Below, piece after piece: positions 15,786 to 25,207 of a stretch of 38,331 nt of DNA. Position 1 is the first letter of the stretch, and every line of letters starts with the position of its first letter. The stretch lies in assembly GCA_028686985.1 (NCBI GenBank), contig JAQUBA010000002.1, positions 84,745-123,075 of the forward strand. Reading direction: 5' to 3'. Origin of the DNA: Candidatus Iainarchaeum sp. Lineage in GTDB: Archaea > Micrarchaeota > Micrarchaeia > Anstonellales > Bilamarchaeaceae. Under the pieces are notes generated by a model, which had not been told where the DNA came from, made no database searches, and was given only the letters and a program-made list of their open reading frames with translations. The translations under genes and the position numbers were made by a program.

Positions 15786-16208
15786 TCACACCCCGCACTC
15801 CGTCTCCATGACCGTGCCATCCACTGCCACGGTTAGGGTTCGCTCATCCCCACCAACTTCATAAAACACGTTGTAAAACAGCGCATTCAGCTTGACTGCC
15901 CTTATGGATTCAGGCGCAATCCCGAGGTACTGCGCGGCCACATCGGCCGCATCGTCCTCATCCATAACCTGCCCGCCCGCATGGAACACCACCCCGCTTC
16001 CGGGCGCCTCCCGGCACCAGCACTGCGCGACCGTGCATGCGAACATGCCGCAGTCCTCCAGGCCGCCGCATTCCGCAGGCACCGCGGTGGGGGGCAGTTC
16101 CACCCCCTTGTAAGAGTATGGGGTTGGCGGGTTCGGCCCGTCCAGGCAGCCGTAAAGAAAAACCGACGAAGCAACCAGCAACCCTATCCAAAACATCCTT
16201 TTTTTCAT
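15786..16208 (-). CDS. Putative lipoprotein/secreted protein with PepSY-like C-terminal region
   Basis: MKKRMFWIGLLVASSVFLYGC lipobox-like; C-terminal DVAAQYLGIAPESIRAVKLNALFYNVFYEVGGDERTLTVAVDGTVMETE. Confidence 0.68.
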   Translation of the reverse strand: MKKRMFWIGLLVASSVFLYGCLDGPNPPTPYSYKGVELPPTAVPAECGGLEDCGMFACTVAQCWCREAPGSGVVFHAGGQVMDEDDAADVAAQYLGIAPESIRAVKLNALFYNVFYEVGGDERTLTVAVDGTVMETECGV

Positions 16209-16267
16209 GCGGTTCCAATGCAAACAAATTATAAAAAGGGTTCCGTGCGGCGGATTGCACAACAAAG

Positions 16268-16879
16268 TTACAATCCGTGCTCGTACCTCACTCTCCTCCC
16301 CTCCACGACATACTTCCCTTTGGAAAAATTAGACACCACCTTCCGCATCGTCTCATGCTCGTAAGGAAGAATCCTCTCCGAAACCTCGTGCGCATCCTTG
16401 CAGTCCCCGATATAAACGGGCGTCTGCTCAATTATCGGCCCCGTGTCCGTCCCCTCGTCCACGAAATGCACCGTGCACCCGCTAACCTTCACCCCGTGCT
16501 CAAACGCCTGCTTCTGCGCATCCAGCCCGGGGAAAGAAGGGAGCAGCGCAGGATGTATGTTGATCATCCTCCCCCTGAACTTTTCCAATAACTCCTTCCC
16601 CACAATCCTCATGTACCCCGCAAGCACGACCAGGTCAACTTTCTTCCCTTCCAGTATCTCCGCTATCTTCCTGTTCATCTCCCCGTTGCCCGCAAATTCC
16701 TTCCTTTCCACTATGAAATAAGGCACGCCGTTCGCCTGCGCCCTCTCAACCGCCCCTGCCTCCGGCTTGTCCACAATTAGCGCAACAATCCTCCCGTCTA
16801 TCTCCTTGCCCCTTATCCCGTCTATTATTGACTGGAAATTGCTTCCCCTCCCACTTGCCAAAACCCCTATTTTTATCAT
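16268..16879 (-). CDS. purN: Phosphoribosylglycinamide formyltransferase (folate-dependent)
   Basis: IGVLASGRGSNFQSIIDGI, MRIVGKELLEKF, INIHPALLPSFPG, GCTVHFVDEGTDTGPII. Confidence 0.96.
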   Translation of the reverse strand: MIKIGVLASGRGSNFQSIIDGIRGKEIDGRIVALIVDKPEAGAVERAQANGVPYFIVERKEFAGNGEMNRKIAEILEGKKVDLVVLAGYMRIVGKELLEKFRGRMINIHPALLPSFPGLDAQKQAFEHGVKVSGCTVHFVDEGTDTGPIIEQTPVYIGDCKDAHEVSERILPYEHETMRKVVSNFSKGKYVVEGRRVRYEHGL

Positions 16880-17442
16880 TTTTTCACTCTCACAGTTTCC
16901 TTATTAGTAATAATGATATTAAGGGGCACGTCATGTGCCTCTGCCGGCACATCCCCAACCACCTGGAAACCAAAGCATAACCCCGCCAATGTTTTCGGCT
17001 TCGGCCCCGCCCCATTCAGATATCTATCGTAATACCCCTTCCCCATACCAATACGATTTCCCCCTCTGTCCGCAGCAGCCAGCGGCACCACCATCAAATC
17101 CATTCCAGCCCCGGAAAATTCCGAGCCCACCGGTTCCATTATCCCATACGGCCCGCGCACCATTTTCCCGTTCTTCTCATAATACACGAATTTGAGGCTC
17201 TTCTCCTTCACGATGGGCAGCAGCACCTCTTTTGCATTCGCCGCCTCCTCAACCATCGCCCAAGTATCCACTTCATCTTTTTTGGACAAATAGAATGCAA
17301 CCGTCTTCGCGTCATGGAACTCCTCCAGGTCAAAAAGCCGCTCCATAATGCTCTTGCTCATCTCGTGCTTCTCCTCGTCCGGAATCCCCTTCCTGAGCGC
17401 AAGCATCCTGTTCCTTAGCTGCGCCTTCTCCTCACCGCTCAT
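16876..17442 (-). CDS. 5-formyltetrahydrofolate cyclo-ligase
   Basis: RNRMLALRKGIPDEEKHEMSKSIMERL..VDTWAM..VPLAAADRGGNRIGMGKGYYDRYL; 4-nt overlaps with folC and purN. Confidence 0.92.
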   Translation of the reverse strand: MSGEEKAQLRNRMLALRKGIPDEEKHEMSKSIMERLFDLEEFHDAKTVAFYLSKKDEVDTWAMVEEAANAKEVLLPIVKEKSLKFVYYEKNGKMVRGPYGIMEPVGSEFSGAGMDLMVVPLAAADRGGNRIGMGKGYYDRYLNGAGPKPKTLAGLCFGFQVVGDVPAEAHDVPLNIIITNKETVRVKK

Positions 17443-18680
17443 AACGCTCCCAGCTCCTTGTACGCCTCCTTCATTATATACAAGCTCCCGGTAATCAAAA
17501 CCATATCCCCATCCCCAGCTTCCCCCAACGCCATCACCATCGCCTCCCCCACGCTCTCCGCCATTTCGCTCTCGCAATACTTCCTCCCTTCCTCCAGCAG
17601 TTTTTCCGGCTCCTCTGCCCTTCCCATATCCGTTTTCGCAAATATAAACTTATCAGCCACGCGCGAAAGTATCTGCAGCACTCCCTTCCAGTCCTTGTCC
17701 TTCATGCACCCGAAAACGACTATCCTCCTCCGTTTCCCAAAAATATCCAGGCTCTCCACCAGCGCGGAAGCCCCTCCCGGATTGTGCGCCACGTCCGCCA
17801 CCACCAGCGGCTCCCTCCGCAGCACCTCCATCCTCCCGCGCAGCCTCGCCTTCTTCAACCCTTTCCGTATGCTCTCCTCCCCAATCCCCAATTCCTCTGC
17901 CGCGCGCACAGCAAGCCCGGCATTCCGCACCTGGAATTTTCCCAGCATCCCCAGTTCCAGCCCCTCTATCCTTTCCTTCCCCACGTAATCAAAAGCCGTC
18001 CTTTCCGAACCCGCTTCCCTCCCCTCGCACTCAAAGTCCTCGTCATAAACATAAAGCGGCACGCCCATTTCCCTCGCCCTCCTCCTTATCGCCTCGTTCC
18101 CGCTCCCAGACACGCACGGCCCGTTCTTTATTATGCCCGCCTTCTCATAAGCTATTTTCTCTTCAGTATCCCCGAGCCACTCCCTGTGCTCAAGCGAAAT
18201 GGAGCTTATCACGGACAGCCTTTCCCTCGCCGCATTCACCGCATCCAATCCCCCGCCCATCCCCACCTCCATCACCGCCCAGTCCACGTGGTTCGCTGAA
18301 AAATAATCATACGCGCTGGCGGTGAGCGCCTCAAAATACGTGATCTCATTCCCTGCATCCATCCATCCTTTTGCCCTCTTAACATACAAATCCAGCATCC
18401 CCTCCCCGATGTTCCTCCCATTCACCTGCATGCGCTCCCCGAAGTCCAGAAGATGCGGCGAATAATAGCTCCCCACCCGATGCCCCTCTTCCCGCAAAAT
18501 CGCGCTGAGCATCGCAGCCACGGAACCCTTCCCGTTCGTTCCGCCCACCAATATTACGTCCATATTCTCCTGCGGATTCCCCCATTCCTCCAGCAATTTC
18601 CCTATCCGCTCCAGCCCCGGCCTCCAGCCGAATTTCTCCAGAAAAGCGAAAGGGTCGTTAGCCATCATATCCGCCCGCAT
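17439..18680 (-). CDS. folC: Folylpolyglutamate synthase/dihydrofolate synthase family (Mur ligase)
   Basis: LVGGTNGKGSVAAMLSAILREEGHRVGSYYSPHLLDFGERMQVNG; VVADVAHNPGGASALVESL. Confidence 0.93.
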   Translation of the reverse strand: MRADMMANDPFAFLEKFGWRPGLERIGKLLEEWGNPQENMDVILVGGTNGKGSVAAMLSAILREEGHRVGSYYSPHLLDFGERMQVNGRNIGEGMLDLYVKRAKGWMDAGNEITYFEALTASAYDYFSANHVDWAVMEVGMGGGLDAVNAARERLSVISSISLEHREWLGDTEEKIAYEKAGIIKNGPCVSGSGNEAIRRRAREMGVPLYVYDEDFECEGREAGSERTAFDYVGKERIEGLELGMLGKFQVRNAGLAVRAAEELGIGEESIRKGLKKARLRGRMEVLRREPLVVADVAHNPGGASALVESLDIFGKRRRIVVFGCMKDKDWKGVLQILSRVADKFIFAKTDMGRAEEPEKLLEEGRKYCESEMAESVGEAMVMALGEAGDGDMVLITGSLYIMKEAYKELGAL

Positions 18681-18692
18681 CCATCGTCGTTC

Positions 18693-19715
18693 TCACCTGA
18701 ATGGCCTGCTGTTCCTCCTCAACTGCAAGAGTTCCGGCCCCGCAAAGAAGCTCAGGCTCCTCTTCGCCCTCTCCAGCTCCAGCGGGTCCATCGCGGCCCT
18801 CAGGTCCGCGTCTATCAGCACCGCGGGATATGCATAATTCCGGTTTATTCTGGAGAGCGATGCAATCACCCCGATGATTTCCCCGTACTTCCGCACCCCC
18901 TCAAGGAATTCCACCCTCAGCGGCCTGTCTCCCGCCACCGGCTTCAAATAAGAAATCCTTATCCTCTCCCCCCACTCGCCCAAATCCTTCAGCACCGAAT
19001 GTTGTTTTGGATTTGAGGAATAATGCAGCACGCACGTCCTCTCCCCCCCCTTCAATAAATGGTTCAAAAATACGCTGTCCGCGCACCTCTCGCCCGTGTG
19101 CTTCGCGAGCACTTCCATCACGCGCTTCCCCCGCGAATCCTTCACAACGCCTGCGATGCACACCCCGCTTTCCGAGCAGAACTTGAACAGCTCCTTATAT
19201 CTCTTGATTAATAGTAAATAATCCTCAAACAGCACCGAATCATCCGCGGGCCTGTCGCACGCAAGGGGCACGACCGAGCCGTCCAAAAAAAGATACGCGG
19301 GCTTTTCCTTCCTCGCCGTTTCCAGCGCGTTCTGTATCTCCATATTCAATCTAAATATGGACCTGTGCCAATTGACCTCCCTCTCGTCCAGCCCCGTTTT
19401 CACATCATAAGCCGGCCGCGGGAACGCACTCGGATGATATGAATATGATTCCAGCCCTTCTCCGTTATAGCTGAAGGTGGAAGAAACCGCCTTCCCTATG
19501 AGCAAATCCGCCCCGTGCATCTCGTAATTCAATATCCCCCCGTCCACCGCGCTTATCTTCCCGCGCACTTCCCCATATTCCAGCGGAAGGACAAATCCGC
19601 CCTCAAGCATCTCCTGCGTCTTCGGCGCGAGCCCCCTGATGCGTGCCGCCTCGCCCTTCCTCCTGCCCTCTATTTTCGCGATGCAGTCCGCCGCCTTCCT
19701 GAGCTCCTCAAGCAT
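18693..19715 (-). CDS. nurA: NurA-domain nuclease
   Basis: ISAVDGGILNYEMHGADLLIGKAV and YLFLDGSVVPLACDRP metal-site motifs, LIDADLRAAMDPLE; start MLEELRKA set from TTTTTAAG box 26 nt upstream (alternative 19730). Confidence 0.82.
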   Translation of the reverse strand: MLEELRKAADCIAKIEGRRKGEAARIRGLAPKTQEMLEGGFVLPLEYGEVRGKISAVDGGILNYEMHGADLLIGKAVSSTFSYNGEGLESYSYHPSAFPRPAYDVKTGLDEREVNWHRSIFRLNMEIQNALETARKEKPAYLFLDGSVVPLACDRPADDSVLFEDYLLLIKRYKELFKFCSESGVCIAGVVKDSRGKRVMEVLAKHTGERCADSVFLNHLLKGGERTCVLHYSSNPKQHSVLKDLGEWGERIRISYLKPVAGDRPLRVEFLEGVRKYGEIIGVIASLSRINRNYAYPAVLIDADLRAAMDPLELERAKRSLSFFAGPELLQLRRNSRPFR

Positions 19716-19827
19716 GCGCTGGTTTCGCATTTCCCCCTTTTTAAGTTTTGCAGGGTTCCCTTCCGGCAAGGCTGTGTTCCTGCCTAAACAAATATGTTTA
19801 TAAATCTTCTCCCACAGTAATACTATT

Positions 19828-21897
19828 ATGAACACTGCAAAAATAATCCTTGGAGCACTCCTGCTCGTTTTTAGCATTTCTTTCGCCGTGGACGTTTCCA
19901 CATGCGGCGTGATAGATACGCCCGGCACCTACAATGTGCTAAACGACCTCACCACCGCCACCGGCGACTGCATTGTCATCAACGCGGATGACGTTAACCT
20001 GAACGGCAACGGCCACTCCATAAGCGCCACCGAGACTGACTCGGATGGCCACCCCATACGTTATGCAGTGTATGTTACCGAAGGCAGCGACAACGTCCAT
20101 GTGGACAGGTGCACCCTTGAGAACTCAATGGTCGGCCTCCGCGCAGGCGACATAGGTTCCATTACCAACGGCCTGACGCTCACGTATATCGTCGCCCGCT
20201 CCAACGGCTGGGGCTTTGAGCTCATTGACCTCAACGGCGCACTTATAGAGCACAACACCGCTTATGAGAACGCCGAGTACGGCTTCTACATGACCGAATC
20301 CACCGGCAACACCCTCCAGTACAACAACGAATGGCTGAGCCGCTATGGTGGGTTCTACCTGGGTTCAAGCTCAAACAACCGGCTCGTGGGCAACACCGCA
20401 AGGCAGAACGGCTACTCCATGACGGAAGGCATCGGCTTCTCGGTCGCGTTTGATTCCGACAACAACGTGTTTGATTCCAACATCGCTTCGGAGAACAGGG
20501 TTGTAGGTTTCCGTCTCACTGGCACCGGCGATTATGTCCCGGACGGCAACGTCTTCTCCGGCAACACCGCGAACGACAACGAATTCGCCGGCATGCAGCT
20601 CATTTTCACCGGAACCGGTAACCGCATTTACGGCTCCACAATAAGCAACAACTGGAACGGCGGCATACTCGCGACGCAGTCCCCGGGTGTTGAGGTCGGC
20701 TCCAACATCCTCACGAACAACGGCCATCTCGCCCCGACCAACTCAGGCATAATGCTTTATCTCTGTGATGGCTACATCGCATCCGACAACGAGGTTGACG
20801 GCTCCCCCAACGGCATAAAGATACTCAACTCCGGCATGGGGACGCTCGACAACACGGTCATAAGCGATTCCGCATACCCGCTGCTCGTGCAGGATTCCAC
20901 GGGCAACCAGATTACGGCCATAACCGTCAAGGATTCCGGCCCGGTCCTCCTGAGGGGAGACGCGACGGACAACAGCATAACCATCCTCACCATGAGGGAC
21001 CCGACCGGTGAAGTCATCGTGGACATCCCGATTTACAATGGCGATTATGAGGTCTCCATCGCGACCGCGCCTGCGGCCGCTCCGGACGGATACACGGCGC
21101 TCAACAGGTACGTTTCCGTCCTGAACGAGGGGACCGGCGGCAACATGCAGTTGGTCATCCAGTACCAGGACTCCGACTACGGCACGCTCGACGAATCAAC
21201 CGTTACGGCGATGCTGTGGGGCGGAAGCTGGTCCGTTCCGGCACAGGAACTCCATATGGGTTCAAATGGCGTTTTGATGAATAGCCCGGGCTTCGGGATA
21301 TTCGGCCTCTTTGCAGGCGTCCCGCCCGAGGAGCCGCCCGTTGAGCCCCCGGTCACCCCGCCTAGCGGCGGAGGCAGCACCGGCGGCGGAAGCTCCGGCG
21401 GCACAACGCACGCTGGCAGCGGTGGCGCAGTGCACATAGGCGTCCCGTACGTTTCATCCGGAAGCACGGGCTTCGGCGGCGAGGCAACGACCCCGAGCTG
21501 CTCATCCGATGACGACTGCGCTTCAAGCGCAACCTGCAGCGGAGGCATATGCACAGCGGTGGAGGCGGGAAGCTCCTGCGGCACCTTTGAGGACCACGAG
21601 TGGGTTGATTTTGAGTGCTGCGATACCAGCGACTGCGGCGCGGGCGAGGTCTGCAAGGATAACGCCTGCACCAGCATGGAGCCCCTGAACATAACGCCTG
21701 GCGAAGGCATCAACACCGAGGCATCCGATGAGGGCATAGGAAGGCTCCTCGCGGACATTCCTTGGTGGGTGCTGACGCTCCTCCTGCTCATGGTGGGAGG
21801 CGGCATATACGCAAGGTATGCAATGGGCAGGGAACAGCCGCCTGAAGGGGAAGAGGGCGAAGAGGAGATGCCCCCGGCAGGCGAGGAAGAGGAGTAA
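19828..21897 (+). CDS. Large cell-surface protein: signal peptide, parallel beta-helix (NosD/PbH1-like), Gly/Ser linker, Cys-rich modules, C-terminal TM and acidic tail
   Basis: CGVIDTPGTYNVLNDLTTATGDCIVINADDVNLNGNGHSI; repeated N-rich turns (NTAYENAEYGFYMTESTGNTLQYNN); CSSDDDCASSATCSGGIC; WWVLTLLLLMVGGGIYARYAM. Confidence 0.88.
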   Translation: MNTAKIILGALLLVFSISFAVDVSTCGVIDTPGTYNVLNDLTTATGDCIVINADDVNLNGNGHSISATETDSDGHPIRYAVYVTEGSDNVHVDRCTLENSMVGLRAGDIGSITNGLTLTYIVARSNGWGFELIDLNGALIEHNTAYENAEYGFYMTESTGNTLQYNNEWLSRYGGFYLGSSSNNRLVGNTARQNGYSMTEGIGFSVAFDSDNNVFDSNIASENRVVGFRLTGTGDYVPDGNVFSGNTANDNEFAGMQLIFTGTGNRIYGSTISNNWNGGILATQSPGVEVGSNILTNNGHLAPTNSGIMLYLCDGYIASDNEVDGSPNGIKILNSGMGTLDNTVISDSAYPLLVQDSTGNQITAITVKDSGPVLLRGDATDNSITILTMRDPTGEVIVDIPIYNGDYEVSIATAPAAAPDGYTALNRYVSVLNEGTGGNMQLVIQYQDSDYGTLDESTVTAMLWGGSWSVPAQELHMGSNGVLMNSPGFGIFGLFAGVPPEEPPVEPPVTPPSGGGSTGGGSSGGTTHAGSGGAVHIGVPYVSSGSTGFGGEATTPSCSSDDDCASSATCSGGICTAVEAGSSCGTFEDHEWVDFECCDTSDCGAGEVCKDNACTSMEPLNITPGEGINTEASDEGIGRLLADIPWWVLTLLLLMVGGGIYARYAMGREQPPEGEEGEEEMPPAGEEEE

Positions 21898-21979
21898 TCC
21901 TTTTCCTTTTTTTCCTTTATTTTCCCATTATTTTATTTCTATTCTCTTTTTCCAATTGCCTCAGGATTAGGTGTTTTCA

Positions 21980-23428
21980 TCACGGCTTTGCCGTGGGTGG
22001 CTCCTGCCCCTTGGCCGGCTCCATGTAATCCACTACCTTCATCGGGTCCATCGGGACCCACAGAAGCCTCCTGTGCGCGGTTTCGGCGTCCGGCTCACTC
22101 ATGTATTGCCTCAACTCGTACATCCAGCCGCTTGCAATCCACGCACTGGGCTTCGCCCCCATGCCCATCCCTTCGTCCCCTTCCGCCAACTTTTTCACGG
22201 CCATCCGCACCAGGCCGGGCGCTTCCATCCTCCTTCCGGGGGGCATCCTCCGGGCCACCCACAGCATCGTGTCAAGGATTGCGAGGCGCACCCCCTCCTC
22301 GTCGCCCATCCCCTTCGCTGAATCGGCGACCGCCTTTATCTCCTCCACGCAGAAATACCCGATGTTCCAGGCGATATCAGTCCGCCCGCCTTCCTCGGCA
22401 GGGCGGTACGCCTTGCGTGCGCCCCCCGCCCACTCCCCGACCACCTCCTCCAGCACGTACAGCCGCCTGTTCTCCGTGTCCGCTGCGCCCTCCTCAAGCA
22501 GCCTCATGAAGTCCAGGAAGCTCTTCGGCTTTTTCCTCTCCCATGCCAGCGCGGCGGCTTCCATGGCGCCCCCCCGCGGCCTGCTCGCAATCCACCTGCC
22601 CGCCTCCTCCTTTTCGGCCCTGGGCACGCCGCTGTTCATGTCCGCGCCCGAAGGCCTGACGCCGCATTTCATGATCTTGCCGTGCATGTCGCGCAGCATC
22701 GCGAGCTTGTCCGCCTCCTCCCCGGCCATGATGCCGAGAACGCCCTTCATCCTGACACAAACCTCCTTAGTGCAGAGCGTCTCGCTCATCTTCATGGCAA
22801 TCCCTGCCATCAGCACGAACCCGTCAATCCTCTCGGCCCGCGGCATCGCGAACAGCACCTTCTCCATCGCCTGCAGCATCCCCATCCTGTCCTCGCATTT
22901 GGACCGCAGGCCCCTCTCCTCCCCGTCCCGCTTGAGCACCATCATCATTTTTGAGAACAGGTCCATCCTGTAAAAAAACACGTTGATTGTTTCCGGCGCC
23001 TTAAGCTCGTCCCCCCTCAGCATGAACTCCGTTTTGGACCAGAATGAAAACGAGAAGAGCACCGCCCTCCTCTCCGCGACCTCGCCCTCCATCCCGCCGG
23101 CGTCGCATACAAGCGCCTCCTTCGCCTCCTCAAGGGTGGGCACCCTGTCCCCGAACGCCCTGCTCAGCGCCGTCCGCGCGTCCTCCCTCGCCCTGTCGTT
23201 CGGCAGCGATTTTATGAAAGAAATAGACTCATGCTCCGGCTCCGCTATGACAAACGGCGCTGGAGCCGGCTTCGCGGGCGCCGGCGCAATCGGCTCGGGC
23301 TCTTTCTTATGCGACCGGCGGAAGGACCCCAGCCACCTGCGGACTTTCCCCCCCTCTTTCGCGGGCGTTTCCAGGCTGGCCGTATTGAATTTAACGCCCC
23401 TTAAAGCATCATCAGAGGAGCCAGCCAT
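21980..23428 (-). CDS. Orphan soluble alpha-helical protein, unknown function
   Basis: 482-aa uninterrupted ORF, longest of the six frames over the interval, flanked by intergenic AT-rich sequence; no family recognised. Confidence 0.65.
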   Translation of the reverse strand: MAGSSDDALRGVKFNTASLETPAKEGGKVRRWLGSFRRSHKKEPEPIAPAPAKPAPAPFVIAEPEHESISFIKSLPNDRAREDARTALSRAFGDRVPTLEEAKEALVCDAGGMEGEVAERRAVLFSFSFWSKTEFMLRGDELKAPETINVFFYRMDLFSKMMMVLKRDGEERGLRSKCEDRMGMLQAMEKVLFAMPRAERIDGFVLMAGIAMKMSETLCTKEVCVRMKGVLGIMAGEEADKLAMLRDMHGKIMKCGVRPSGADMNSGVPRAEKEEAGRWIASRPRGGAMEAAALAWERKKPKSFLDFMRLLEEGAADTENRRLYVLEEVVGEWAGGARKAYRPAEEGGRTDIAWNIGYFCVEEIKAVADSAKGMGDEEGVRLAILDTMLWVARRMPPGRRMEAPGLVRMAVKKLAEGDEGMGMGAKPSAWIASGWMYELRQYMSEPDAETAHRRLLWVPMDPMKVVDYMEPAKGQEPPTAKP

Positions 23429-23582
23429 CCCTCACACCACCGCCCTACATTCCATATTCATATATTATCCCGCACAACAAATAAAAACCCACCCACGCCC
23501 CCTTATAACCATTAATATAATTATTGCACCACCAAGAAAACACATATAAACATTATAGAAGTAGCCAATGCAGGTGAAAATA

Positions 23583-24227
23583 ATGGGAATGATTGAAAAT
23601 CTGACGGGCGCCCTTTTTCCAGCAAAACTGGCCGCGATGGTCAAGAAAGAAAAGGGCTCCGTTGGTGAAGGCTTAAAATACCTGGTGCTGGCGGGAGTTA
23701 TTTCAATCCTGCTCAGCATGGTAAGCCTGACCGTAAGCGGAACGGGCACGTTGATGCAGGCAGCGGATTTCATCGGGCAGGTGGTCCTGCTCGTGCTCGG
23801 GCTGGTGGTCGCTTTGGTGGCGATCTGGCTTACGGCGTGGCTGGTAAGCGCGCTCCTGAAGGGCAAGGCCGAATTCGGCCAGCTTTTCTTCGCGCTTTCG
23901 GTGCCGGCTTCTGCGATACAGATAGTGTCCGCGGTCGTCATGTTCATCCTGGGCTTCATACCCATGCTGGGCTTGGCAGTCGCAGGCATAATCGGGCTGT
24001 TGCTGTGGCTGTACGGCTTCTACCTGGCCTACGTCGTGTTCCGTGCGGTGTATGGCTTTGAGATGATGAACGCAGTCATCTCGCTGGTCGTATACCTCGT
24101 GCTTACCGCCATCATAGGCGCTATAGTGCTTGGCATCGGCCTCGGCATAGTGGCGGGCATCCTCGGCCTCGGCGCAATCGGCGGCGCGGCCGCTGCGGGC
24201 GCCTTTACCCTGCCCTCTGTCGCGTAA
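23583..24227 (+). CDS. Yip1-like multi-TM membrane protein
   Basis: GLKYLVLAGVISILLSMVS.. and several TMs; AGGTGA before ATG 23583 (alternative start 23568). Confidence 0.75.
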   Translation: MGMIENLTGALFPAKLAAMVKKEKGSVGEGLKYLVLAGVISILLSMVSLTVSGTGTLMQAADFIGQVVLLVLGLVVALVAIWLTAWLVSALLKGKAEFGQLFFALSVPASAIQIVSAVVMFILGFIPMLGLAVAGIIGLLLWLYGFYLAYVVFRAVYGFEMMNAVISLVVYLVLTAIIGAIVLGIGLGIVAGILGLGAIGGAAAAGAFTLPSVA

Positions 24228-24271
24228 GCCTTTCCTTTCTATTTTTATTTCTATTTTCCTAACATTTAGCC

Positions 24272-24616
24272 ATGGAACTGAAACAGGCCATAGTGATGCG
24301 CACCGATTTGGAAATGGGAAAGGGGAAATTGTGCGCCCAGGCGGCGCACGCCTCCATATCCGCATACAGGAAATCCCAGCCCAAAATCCGGGACGAGTGG
24401 GAGCGCTCCGGCATGAAAAAAATCGTCCTGAAGGTAAATTCCGAGTCCGAGCTTTTCCAATACTTCCAGGAATGCCAGCGTTCAGGAATCCCCTGCACCC
24501 TAATCCAGGACGCGGGGCTCACCCAAATCCCGTCCGGCTCGCCCACCTGCTTCGGCGCCGGGCCTGCGGATTCGGATGACATTGACAAGGTGCTCGGAAA
24601 ACTCAAGCTCCTCTGA
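24272..24616 (+). CDS. pth2: Peptidyl-tRNA hydrolase, Pth2 type
   Basis: LKQAIVMRTDLEMGKGKLCAQAAHASISAY..LIQDAGLTQIPSGSPTCFGAGPADSDDIDKV. Confidence 0.96.
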   Translation: MELKQAIVMRTDLEMGKGKLCAQAAHASISAYRKSQPKIRDEWERSGMKKIVLKVNSESELFQYFQECQRSGIPCTLIQDAGLTQIPSGSPTCFGAGPADSDDIDKVLGKLKLL

Positions 24617-24652
24617 CTCATCCTTATAAATATTCTTTTCCCATTCCCGCCC

Positions 24653-25168
24653 ATGTTGCTTTCCAACCAGGACATAAGGAAATTCATGAGGGCAGGCAGG
24701 ATAAGGATACGCCCCTTTTCCGAGGCGCAGCTCGGCCAGGCCTCGGTAGACCTGACACTCGGAAACCGCTTCTGGTTCTTCAAGGAAAAATACCTCGGCA
24801 GGACGGTGGACCTCTCACAAGTTGATTTCAAGGAGGCGAACTGCGAGGTGAAAGCCGATACGGTCGCGCTCGGCCCCGGGCAGATGTGCCTCGGCATAAC
24901 AAAGGAAAAGATAACCCTTTCCTCGGGCGTGATGGGGCGGCTGGAGGGAAGGAGCCGCTACGCCCGCATGGGGCTCGGCGTCCATATCACCTCTGCGCTC
25001 GTGCAGCCAGGCTCGGACAACCACCAGGTCCTGGAGATAGTGAACAACGCTCCCTTCACATCGCTCATCCACTCCGGCATGCGCGTATCCCAGATAGTAT
25101 TCTACAAGATGCTCTCGCCGAGCACGAAGCCCTATGCCAAATTCGGGAAGATTGCGCGCCGGCAATAG
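24653..25168 (+). CDS. dcd: dCTP deaminase family
   Basis: LSNQDIRKFMRAGRIRIRPFSEAQLGQASVDLTLGNRFW; GRLEGRSRYARMGLGVHITSALVQPG. Confidence 0.92.
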   Translation: MLLSNQDIRKFMRAGRIRIRPFSEAQLGQASVDLTLGNRFWFFKEKYLGRTVDLSQVDFKEANCEVKADTVALGPGQMCLGITKEKITLSSGVMGRLEGRSRYARMGLGVHITSALVQPGSDNHQVLEIVNNAPFTSLIHSGMRVSQIVFYKMLSPSTKPYAKFGKIARRQ

Positions 25169-25207
25169 CCTTTTATTAGTCTTCCCTTTACTACTATTGG
25201 TGTTCCC

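Noticed and set aside
21898-21962. Pyrimidine/T-rich tract considered as repeat or mobile-element scar
   Set aside because: Best explained as a T-tract terminator region between convergent genes; no repeats or target-site duplications seen.
21981-21995. CACGGC-TTT-GCCGTG hairpin at the end of the 482-aa orphan gene, considered as an intrinsic terminator
   Set aside because: On the transcribed (minus) strand it is not followed by a T-tract and it overlaps the stop codon; it may be chance.
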